From Clostridiales bacterium (lineage in GTDB: Bacteria; Bacillota; Clostridia; Saccharofermentanales; DTU023): a stretch of DNA of 14,868 nt. Location: the NCBI GenBank assembly GCA_004556455.1, contig SFGY01000026.1:1-14868 (forward strand), given 5' to 3'. The position numbers were made by a program, and so were the translations under genes. Every line of letters begins with the position of its first letter. The first letter of the stretch is position 1. Shown one piece after another: positions 1-6,232 of the stretch. The notes under the pieces are model-generated. The model worked only from the letters and a program-made list of their open reading frames with translations. It was not told where the DNA came from and ran no database searches.

Positions 1-1
1 T

Positions 2-1213
2 GAAGTCAAGCCAGGCGAAGCCGGCAGTGACGAGGACAAGACAGAAGAGCGGCAGGACGCAGCCACATCTGAGGCTGTTGCTTCGTTCGAGGCCAATGCG
101 CCTGAAAAGAGCGAAGAACTCAGTCAAAGTGAAAGCGCTGAAGCGGACAGCAGCTCCAGCGACGCCACCACAACCCTGAGTGAAGAAGAAAAGAAAGCGG
201 CAGTGGAAAAAGCCGCAAAAGAAGCCGAAGAACGGCATGAAGCCTCGCTCAAAGCTGCGAACGAAATGAAGGACAGAATTAAAAGCGAAGACGACTTCAA
301 GAGCGAAATCCTCAAACTCGCCGATGAGAAAGAAAAGAAAAGCCTGGAAGAGCACGACCCAAGCCTGATTAAAAATGTTTCTGTCGAAGGTTTGCCTTCC
401 GCTCTCCGCAGCTGGCTGCTGGATCCGGCCCGCAAAGAGGGCGATGTTCAGGTCGTTGACGTCAATCAGCAGGTCATGCTGCTTTACTTTATCAAGCGTG
501 AGCGTCCCGAAAAGCCGGACTTTACCACCCGCCATATTCTGCTCATGCTCGACCAGAGCAAAGACTTTGAAGAAGCCAAAACTGAGGCTCAGAAGAAAGT
601 CGACGAGATCCTCAAAGAATATAAGGAAAAAGGGGAGAGCGAGGACGCCTTTGCCGAGCTGGCCGCGAAATACAGCGAAGATCCGGGCAGCAAGGATAAG
701 GGCGGACTTTACGAGAACGTGCGTCCCGGCAGCTTTATTCCCGAATACGAAGCCTGGTCCCTCGACCCGTCCCGTAAAGAAGGCGATGTCGAAACCATCT
801 TTACCGACAACCAGGCCTATAAAGGCTTCCACATCATCTATTTTAAGAAGATCGGCAGACCCGTCTGGAAAACGGCCGTGCAACAGGCTCTTGCCAGCGA
901 AAAGTTCAACGCCTGGATCAAAGACAACAAAGATAAAATGAGCTTCGAAACCGTAGCGCCAAAAAGACGGACGAAACGCCCCCTGCTGAAACGACCTCCG
1001 CTGAAACGAACTCAGACGAAGCAAGTTCCAGCGCAGAAACATCCGATAAGGAAGCTTCCGGCAAAGAACCTTCAGACGAAGAGAATTCCGGCAAAGAAAC
1101 TCCCAGTGAAGCGAATTCCAGCCAAGAAAGCTCCGACGAAAAAACGACCGGCGAAGAACCTTCCGTCGAGGAAAGCTCCAGCGAAACGACATCCGGCAAG
1201 TAAGCTTATATAA
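2..1213 (+). CDS. Exported parvulin-type (PpiC/PrsA-like) peptidyl-prolyl isomerase, 3' part
   Basis: The reading frame is open from the left edge, so the true start, signal peptide or lipobox lie outside the window. Proteins of this family catalyse cis-trans isomerisation of Xaa-Pro bonds and help exported proteins fold outside the membrane. The visible N-terminal part (2-200) is an acidic Ser/Glu/Asp/Ala-rich linker, followed by a Lys/Glu-rich probable coiled coil (200-360). A parvulin domain spans about 520-850, with RHILLML near its start, the signature PGSKDKGGLYENVRPGSF, and GFHIIYF at its end, followed by the FNAWI helix typical of clostridial homologues. A segment at about 376-516 resembles the end of a second, degenerate parvulin domain. 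After about position 958 this frame becomes a Lys/Arg/Pro-rich tail using rare codons (cga, aga, ata), probably out of frame; see the separate tail entry. A terminator follows. The PpiC assignment is secure; the C-terminus is not. Confidence 0.85.
   Translation, partial: EVKPGEAGSDEDKTEERQDAATSEAVASFEANAPEKSEELSQSESAEADSSSSDATTTLSEEEKKAAVEKAAKEAEERHEASLKAANEMKDRIKSEDDFKSEILKLADEKEKKSLEEHDPSLIKNVSVEGLPSALRSWLLDPARKEGDVQVVDVNQQVMLLYFIKRERPEKPDFTTRHILLMLDQSKDFEEAKTEAQKKVDEILKEYKEKGESEDAFAELAAKYSEDPGSKDKGGLYENVRPGSFIPEYEAWSLDPSRKEGDVETIFTDNQAYKGFHIIYFKKIGRPVWKTAVQQALASEKFNAWIKDNKDKMSFETVAPKRRTKRPLLKRPPLKRTQTKQVPAQKHPIRKLPAKNLQTKRIPAKKLPVKRIPAKKAPTKKRPAKNLPSRKAPAKRHPASKLI
937..1203 (+). other. Alternative -1 frame encoding the likely genuine acidic tail of the isomerase
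   Basis: The frame one base behind the main one is open from 937 to a TAA at 1201-1203. From about 958 it reads AKKTDETPPAETTSAET and continues as a Ser/Glu/Thr/Gly repeat-like tail ending SETTSGK. This composition and its codons (gaa, agc, tcc, acg, ggc) match the acidic linker at the start of the same gene, whereas the continuous frame gives a very basic tail. The switch must fall between 937 and about 966, where an A5 run lies at 961-965; one extra A would join the two frames perfectly. Possible causes are a sequencing or assembly error, a real recent mutation, or frameshifting. No canonical slippery heptamer is present. Confidence 0.6.
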
Positions 1214-1215
1214 AT

Positions 1216-1312
1216 GGGGACTGTCTCACAACAGTATTGTGTGGTGGGATAGATCCTGAAAAATGCAAATTTCCCAGATGAAAAGGGAGCTGTCCCATAT
1301 GAGACAGCTCCC
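1216..1312. repeat. Possible short MITE-like element with 13-bp imperfect terminal inverted repeats
   Basis: GGGGACTGTCTCA at 1216-1228 is mirrored by TGAGACAGCTCCC at 1300-1312, a match of 11 of 13 positions. The inner sequence is non-coding. Ends beginning GGG-CTGTCTCA recall those of several insertion sequences, so this 97-bp piece could be a non-autonomous or decayed element that now supplies the terminator. No clear target-site duplication is visible, and the right arm also takes part in a tighter local hairpin, so the assignment is weak. Confidence 0.25.
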
Positions 1313-1318
1313 TTTTTT
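1281..1318. terminator. Bidirectional intrinsic terminator between convergent genes
   Basis: AAAAGGGAGCTGTC at 1281-1294 pairs perfectly with its complement at 1303-1316 around an 8-nt loop. On the plus strand the GC-rich stem ends in six T residues (1313-1318). On the minus strand the A4 at 1281-1284 gives a U-run. It lies between the isomerase gene (plus) and the Cys-rich protein gene (minus) and should stop transcription from both sides. Confidence 0.88.
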
Positions 1319-1351
1319 ATCGATGAGCGCATTTAAATTGCGGCTGCTTTT

Positions 1352-1957
1352 TTATTTGATGATAATACCGGTATATCCATAATAACCACGCAGAAGCAGC
1401 GCGTCCTGAACTTCACTGTAGCTCACGACTTGATCGCCAACCGTATAGTAACGGCTGCTGCAGGGTTTAATGCAGCTGCCACAGGGTTTAAACCAGGGCA
1501 GACCGCAGGAGGGCTTAAAGCAAGGCGAGCTGCAGCTGTTCAGAACCAGCCTGGGAGTGTAGCCGCAGGGTTTGCAGTAGTTGTCATAGCCGTAGAGAGG
1601 ATTCACCAATCTGGGCTGAGCCGGCTGAACCACCGGACGGGGCATCGACATCGGGCTGACAAGAACAGGCGTCGTCATGGTCGAGGGCGCTGAAACATAA
1701 ACGGGCACCGTCATCTGTGAATAAGCCGGTTTGCCGTTGGGCATCAGAGGCGCATTGACCGGTGTCGCAGGAGCCTGCACAGGCTGGGGCACGGTCACCA
1801 TAGTGTAAGTGGGAACATTGGTCGCGACCGGCCACGTGACATAGTTCGGTGCAGCATTGCAGCCACCGTCACAGGCGCTGACGCTCTGACCGCCCAGGAC
1901 CATCAAGGAAAGCGCAAGAGCCAGGATGAGGCCAAGGGTCATAAGTTGTTTCTTCAT
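1352..1957 (-). CDS. Small exported Pro- and Cys-rich protein of unknown function
   Basis: This 201-residue protein is not recognised. Residues 1-28 form a clear export signal: MKKQ, a hydrophobic core (about 5-23) and a VSA cleavage site before Cys29. VSAC also satisfies the lipobox pattern, so it could be a lipoprotein. The middle (about 35-115) is rich in Pro, Val, Thr and Ala with almost no charge. From about 120 to 165 there is a cysteine cluster with repeated Cys-Lys-Pro motifs (CKPC, FKPC, CIKPC). Ten cysteines lie in the mature part, two of them in CDGGC at its start, suggesting disulfides, metal binding or cross-linking. The C-terminus is Tyr/Gly-rich (RGYYGYTG). The start is supported by AAAGGAG (complement of 1967-1973) 9 nt upstream. 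It is divergent from rpoB and ends at a terminator shared with the isomerase gene. A surface or coat-like role is only a guess. Confidence 0.82.
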   Translation of the reverse strand: MKKQLMTLGLILALALSLMVLGGQSVSACDGGCNAAPNYVTWPVATNVPTYTMVTVPQPVQAPATPVNAPLMPNGKPAYSQMTVPVYVSAPSTMTTPVLVSPMSMPRPVVQPAQPRLVNPLYGYDNYCKPCGYTPRLVLNSCSSPCFKPSCGLPWFKPCGSCIKPCSSRYYTVGDQVVSYSEVQDALLLRGYYGYTGIIIK

Positions 1958-2041
1958 GTAAAAGAACTCCTTTCAGATGATCGCCATTCAAAATCAGTTC
2001 GGGGCGCGGAGATGGATCCGGACCCGCACAAAGTCTGAATT

Positions 2042-2070
2042 TTTTGTACAGACATGTCAGATGTACAAAA
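2042..2070. promoter_or_regulatory. Perfect inverted repeat, candidate operator
   Basis: TTTTGTACA at 2042-2050 and TGTACAAAA at 2062-2070 are exact reverse complements separated by 11 nt. The spacer itself contains the palindrome GACATGTC (2051-2058). It lies about 85 bp upstream of the Cys-rich gene start, where a dimeric regulator would be expected to bind, and about 208 bp upstream of the rpoB -35. It lacks the GC-rich stem of a terminator. I cannot name the regulator. Confidence 0.5.
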
Positions 2071-2277
2071 TGCGATCGTGCTGAATTAAGTTTAATAAGA
2101 GGGGGCACCTTCGTCAACGCAAGTTCATGTCACAGCCATGAAGTTTGCATGACAAAAGATAGTAAAACCTGAGAGAAAAGATCCGTTAACAAAAAAAGAC
2201 CATTATTTGTCGGCCAAATCGACAACGCTTTGCCACTAAAACGAAGAAGATCTGTCCAAGAGAAAAACGCCTGCAGC

Positions 2278-2306
2278 TTGACAGGGCTGTGGGCGTTTGA
2301 TAAACT
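2278..2306 (+). promoter_or_regulatory. Sigma-A promoter of rpoBC
   Basis: A perfect -35 box TTGACA (2278-2283) is followed by a 17-nt spacer and a -10 box TAAACT (2301-2306, four of six consensus positions). Transcription would start near 2313, leaving a leader of about 134 nt before rpoB. Its presence shows that rpoBC need not depend on an upstream ribosomal-protein operon here. Confidence 0.72.
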
Positions 2307-2446
2307 CTTAAAATGTGTCCCTAGAGGTGAAAGGCTGCCCTTTTTGCTGACCACATGGCCAGCTGGAAGCTCTTCACACAGCCACATTATAGCATTTTCT
2401 CAAGCGCCGTCAATCCGGCGTTTCCAAGCTCGCGAGGTGATCATTG

Positions 2447-5400
2447 ATGGTAAAAGCCGTTCAGTACGGGCAAAGCACGCGGATGTCCTATTCCAAAATC
2501 GATGAAATCATTGATATCCCAAATCTGATTGAAGTCCAGAGAAACAGTTATCGCTGGTTTCTCGATAAAGGACTCAAGGAAGTCCTGGACGAAGTGTCTC
2601 CGATTCGCGATTACTCGGGAGATATTGAATTATCGTTTCTGGATAAAGAGTTTGACATAGAGCATCCAAACGACAGTATCGCCAAGTGCAAAGAGCGGGA
2701 TGAGAACTATGCTGCGCCGCTGCGCGTCAAAGTTCGTCTTCACAACCGCAGGACGGACGTTGTCAAGGAACAGATGATTTTTATCGGTGATTTCCCGATC
2801 ATGACGGATACCGGTACTTTTATCATCAACGGGGCGGAGCGCGTCGTCATTTCCCAGATCGTCCGTTCGCCGGGGGCTTACTACGACATCGTCAAAGATA
2901 AAAATGATGTTGAACTTTATACCTCACAGTTGATTCCGAACCGCGGCGCCTGGCTGGAGTACGAAACCGATGCCAACGGTGTGCTCTGGGTTCGTGTGGA
3001 TCGCACGCGTAAATTTTATCTGAGTATTTTCCTGCGCGCTCTGGGCTTTGGCAGCGATGAAGAGATCAACGAACTTTTCGGCAATGAAGAGAGCATGCGC
3101 CTCACGGTCGAAAAGGACGGCTGTCACAACCAGGAAGACGGTTCGCAGGAGATGTTCCGCAAACTGCGTCCGGGTGAAGTTTATACGCCCGAAGGTGCCC
3201 GTTCCTATCTGGAAAACATGTTTTTTGAGCCGAAGCGTTATGACCTCGCCCGAGTCGGCATCTATAAGGTTAATAAAAAGCTCGGCCTGACCCGCCGTCT
3301 GCCGGGGCACTGCCTGGCCAAAACCGTGGTGGATTCCGAAGGCGAAATCCTGGCCACCGAGGGCACGGTGCTGGATCGAGAAATGGCGCAAAACATCCAG
3401 AATGCCGGGATCAATGATGTGTGGATTTACCCCGTCACGACCATCGGCAACCAGGTGACCACTTCCGACAAAATGCTCAAGGTGACGGGCAATAACCGCG
3501 TCGATCTGCGCGCTTATCTCCTGCGCTTTTTCAGCGAAAAAGAGCTGAAGGATGTCGATCCCGAGGCTCTGGATATCGAGGAGCTTGTCTATACTCCCGT
3601 CCTCGATCAGATCATCGCGGAGTTCAAAGAGGGCAAAAGTGAAAAGAGCCTGGCCGAACGGCTGCATGAAAAGCGTTTCGAGCTTCTGCCATTCCACCTG
3701 ACGATTGATGACATCATTGCCTCCATCTCCTACTTTATCGGTCTGGAATATGGCGTCGGCAATAAAGACGATATTGACCATCTGGGCAACCGCCGCATCC
3801 GTTCGGTGGGCGAGCTTTTACAGAATCAGATCCGCATCGGTTTCTCCCGCATGGAGAGGGTGGTGCGCGAGCGTATGCAGTCCATGCAGGACATCAACGC
3901 CGCCACGCCGCAGCAGATCGTGAACACACGTCCGGTAAGCGCAGCGATCAAGGAGTTTTTCGGATCTTCACAGCTCTCGCAGTTCCTTGATCAGCCCAAC
4001 CCGCTGGCGGAGCTCACGCACAAAAGACGTCTCTCGGCCCTCGGTCCGGGCGGCCTTTCCCGCGAACGCGCCAACTTTGAAGTGCGTGACGTTCACTCCT
4101 CCCATTATGGCCGCATGTGCCCGATTGAAACGCCAGAAGGTCCGAACATTGGTCTGATCAACAGTCTGGCCTGCTATGCGCGCATCAATAAATACGGCTT
4201 TATCGAAACGCCTTATCGGATTTACGATAAGAAGAAAGGCATCGTGACCCACGAAATTCGCTATATGACGGCCGATGAGGACGATTACTTCAACATCGCC
4301 CAGGCGAACGAGCCTCTCGATGAGGCCGGGCATTTTCTTAACAAGCGGGTCGTCTGCCGCTGGCTCGACCAGTTCCTCGAGCTGCCTCCGGAGAAGGTCG
4401 ACCTCATGGACGTTTCACCGAAGCAGCTTGTTTCGGTCGCGACCTCGCTCATTCCCTTCCTCGGCAACGACGACGCCAACCGTGCCCTCATGGGTTCGAA
4501 CATGCAGCGCCAGGCTGTGCCGCTGATTAAGACGGAAGCCCCGATTGTTGGAACAGGTATGGAATACCGCGCCGCCAAAGACTCCGGCGTCTGCATCGTC
4601 GCCAAACACGACGGTCTTGTGGAGCACGTCTCCGCCGACACCATCACGGTGCTGCGCAACGACAAAGAGCGCGATATCTATGAGCTGCAGAAGTATCAGC
4701 GCTCCAACCAGGGCACCTGCCAGAATCAGCGCCCGCTGGTTCGCGGCGGAGAGCAAATCAAAGAGGGCGACATCATTGCCGATGGCCCGTCCACCGATCA
4801 TGGTGAGCTGGCTCTCGGACGCAACGCCCTCATCGGCTTTATGACCTGGGAAGGTTACAACTACGAGGACGCCGTTCTTATCTCTGAACGTCTGGTTCAG
4901 GAAGACCGCTACACCTCCATCCATATCAGCGAGTACGAATGCGAAGCCCGCGACACCAAGCTGGGGCCGGAAGAGATCACGCGCGAAATTCCCAACGTGG
5001 GGGATGATACCCTGCAGAATCTGGATGAATCCGGTATTGTCCGCGTCGGCGCAGAAGTCAATGCAGGCGATATCCTGGTCGGCAAAATCTCGCCCAAGGG
5101 CGAAACCGAGCTGACGCCGGAAGAACGCCTCTACCGCGCCATCTTTGGCGAGAAGATCCGCGAAGTCCGCGATACCTCGACCAAAGTTCCGCACGGCGAA
5201 TCCGGCATCGTCGTGGATGTGCGCACCTTCACCCGCGAAAACGGCGACGACCTGAAACACGGTGTCACCAAAATGGTGCGGGTCTATGTCGCGCAGAAGC
5301 GCAAAATCTCGGTCGGCGATAAGATGGCCGGCCGCCACGGCAACAAAGGTGTTGTTTCACGCATCCTGCCGGTAGAAGATATGCCCTTTATGCCGGACGG

Positions 5401-6220
5401 CACGCCGCTCGATATCGTGCTGAACCCGCTGGGCGTGCCCTCGCGCATGAACATCGGCCAGCTTTTGGAGGTCCATCTGGGCCTGGCGGGCCGCCTGCTC
5501 GGCGTTAAATTTGCCACCCCGGTGTTTGACGGGGCCAGCGAAAAAGACGTCAGCGAAGCCTTTGCCAAAGCGGGCATCGATCCGGATGGCAAGACCGTTC
5601 TCTATGACGGCCGCACCGGTGAAGCCTTCGAAAACCGCATCACCGTCGGGGTCATGTACTACCTGAAACTCAACCATCTGGTCGACGATAAGATTCACGC
5701 CCGCTCCATCGGCCCCTACTCCCTCGTCACGCAGCAGCCTCTGGGCGGCAAAGCCCAGTTCGGCGGTCAGCGCTTCGGCGAAATGGAAGTCTGGGCGCTC
5801 GAAGCCTATGGCGCGGCCCACACCCTGCAGGAAATCCTCACGGTGAAATCCGACGATATCGTCGGCCGTACCAAGACCTATGAGGCCATTGTTAAAGGGG
5901 AGAACATCCCCGAACCGGGTGTCCCCGAAGCCTTTAAGGTTCTGGTCAAGGAAATGCAGAGTCTGGCGCTGGATGTCAACATTTACTCCGGCGATCAGAA
6001 ACTCGAAATCAAGGATTCCTCCGAAGAAGACGAAGAATTTGTCCGCCGCGAGCGGCCGAATCTGAGCGACTTCTTTGAAATGTCCGGCCATGCGGACTTC
6101 GGCGGCTCGGGTTTCTCAACGGGAAGCCTCAACGAGGAAGGCGGCGTGGATGAAGATGATTACAGCGAAGCTGCGGATGACATGGGCGCTGACGAAGACG
6201 CCGATGCAGACGAAGAATAA
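2447..6220 (+). CDS. rpoB: DNA-directed RNA polymerase subunit beta
   Basis: RpoB forms one jaw of the catalytic centre of RNA polymerase. The product is 1257 residues. The rifampicin region begins at Gly506 (GSSQLSQFLDQPNPLAELT) and keeps the sensitive-type residues Q512, D515, H525, R528 and S530. The sequence GDKMAGRHGNKG carries K959 and K967, the counterparts of E. coli K1065 and K1073, which contact the growing RNA. The protein is about 65 residues longer than B. subtilis RpoB. The extra length lies mainly in the region encoded around 3480-3700 and in an acidic C-terminal tail (about 1190-1257, ending DADADEE). I chose ATG 2447 because GAGGTGATC (2434-2442), a long match to the 16S anti-Shine-Dalgarno, ends close upstream; an adjacent TTG at 2444 is less likely. 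rpoC follows after 12 bp in the same transcript. Predicted rifampicin-sensitive. Confidence 0.99.
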   Translation: MVKAVQYGQSTRMSYSKIDEIIDIPNLIEVQRNSYRWFLDKGLKEVLDEVSPIRDYSGDIELSFLDKEFDIEHPNDSIAKCKERDENYAAPLRVKVRLHNRRTDVVKEQMIFIGDFPIMTDTGTFIINGAERVVISQIVRSPGAYYDIVKDKNDVELYTSQLIPNRGAWLEYETDANGVLWVRVDRTRKFYLSIFLRALGFGSDEEINELFGNEESMRLTVEKDGCHNQEDGSQEMFRKLRPGEVYTPEGARSYLENMFFEPKRYDLARVGIYKVNKKLGLTRRLPGHCLAKTVVDSEGEILATEGTVLDREMAQNIQNAGINDVWIYPVTTIGNQVTTSDKMLKVTGNNRVDLRAYLLRFFSEKELKDVDPEALDIEELVYTPVLDQIIAEFKEGKSEKSLAERLHEKRFELLPFHLTIDDIIASISYFIGLEYGVGNKDDIDHLGNRRIRSVGELLQNQIRIGFSRMERVVRERMQSMQDINAATPQQIVNTRPVSAAIKEFFGSSQLSQFLDQPNPLAELTHKRRLSALGPGGLSRERANFEVRDVHSSHYGRMCPIETPEGPNIGLINSLACYARINKYGFIETPYRIYDKKKGIVTHEIRYMTADEDDYFNIAQANEPLDEAGHFLNKRVVCRWLDQFLELPPEKVDLMDVSPKQLVSVATSLIPFLGNDDANRALMGSNMQRQAVPLIKTEAPIVGTGMEYRAAKDSGVCIVAKHDGLVEHVSADTITVLRNDKERDIYELQKYQRSNQGTCQNQRPLVRGGEQIKEGDIIADGPSTDHGELALGRNALIGFMTWEGYNYEDAVLISERLVQEDRYTSIHISEYECEARDTKLGPEEITREIPNVGDDTLQNLDESGIVRVGAEVNAGDILVGKISPKGETELTPEERLYRAIFGEKIREVRDTSTKVPHGESGIVVDVRTFTRENGDDLKHGVTKMVRVYVAQKRKISVGDKMAGRHGNKGVVSRILPVEDMPFMPDGTPLDIVLNPLGVPSRMNIGQLLEVHLGLAGRLLGVKFATPVFDGASEKDVSEAFAKAGIDPDGKTVLYDGRTGEAFENRITVGVMYYLKLNHLVDDKIHARSIGPYSLVTQQPLGGKAQFGGQRFGEMEVWALEAYGAAHTLQEILTVKSDDIVGRTKTYEAIVKGENIPEPGVPEAFKVLVKEMQSLALDVNIYSGDQKLEIKDSSEEDEEFVRRERPNLSDFFEMSGHADFGGSGFSTGSLNEEGGVDEDDYSEAADDMGADEDADADEE

Positions 6221-6232
6221 GTGAGGTTGACA

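Larger units (their letters stand above)
1958..2446. other. Divergent intergenic region upstream of rpoB
   Basis: No credible gene is visible in these 489 bp; the small ORFs have no start support. The left part should hold the promoter of the minus-strand Cys-rich gene, although I could not fix a convincing -35/-10 pair. It also holds the 2042-2070 inverted repeat and a weaker one, TTCATG (2124-2129) with CATGAA (2137-2142). The right part holds the rpoB promoter and a leader of about 130 nt. Near the end of the leader, CGCCG (2405-2409) and CGGCG (2416-2420) can form a small hairpin followed by three T residues. That is too weak to call an attenuator. Confidence 0.6.

Noticed and set aside
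956..967. Programmed -1 frameshift site in the isomerase gene
   Set aside because: In the zero frame the codons are GCG CCA AAA AGA; neither overlapping heptamer fits the X-XXY-YYZ rule, and no strong downstream stem was seen. A homopolymer indel is simpler.
1430..2505. Small ORFs opposite the Cys-rich gene and in the rpoB upstream region
   Set aside because: They conflict with a better supported gene or lack start signals, and show no recognisable domain.
6221..6232. GTG at 6221 as the rpoC start
   Set aside because: The ATG at 6233 has GAGG 6 nt upstream and matches the conserved N-terminus; the GTG would overlap that ribosome binding site.
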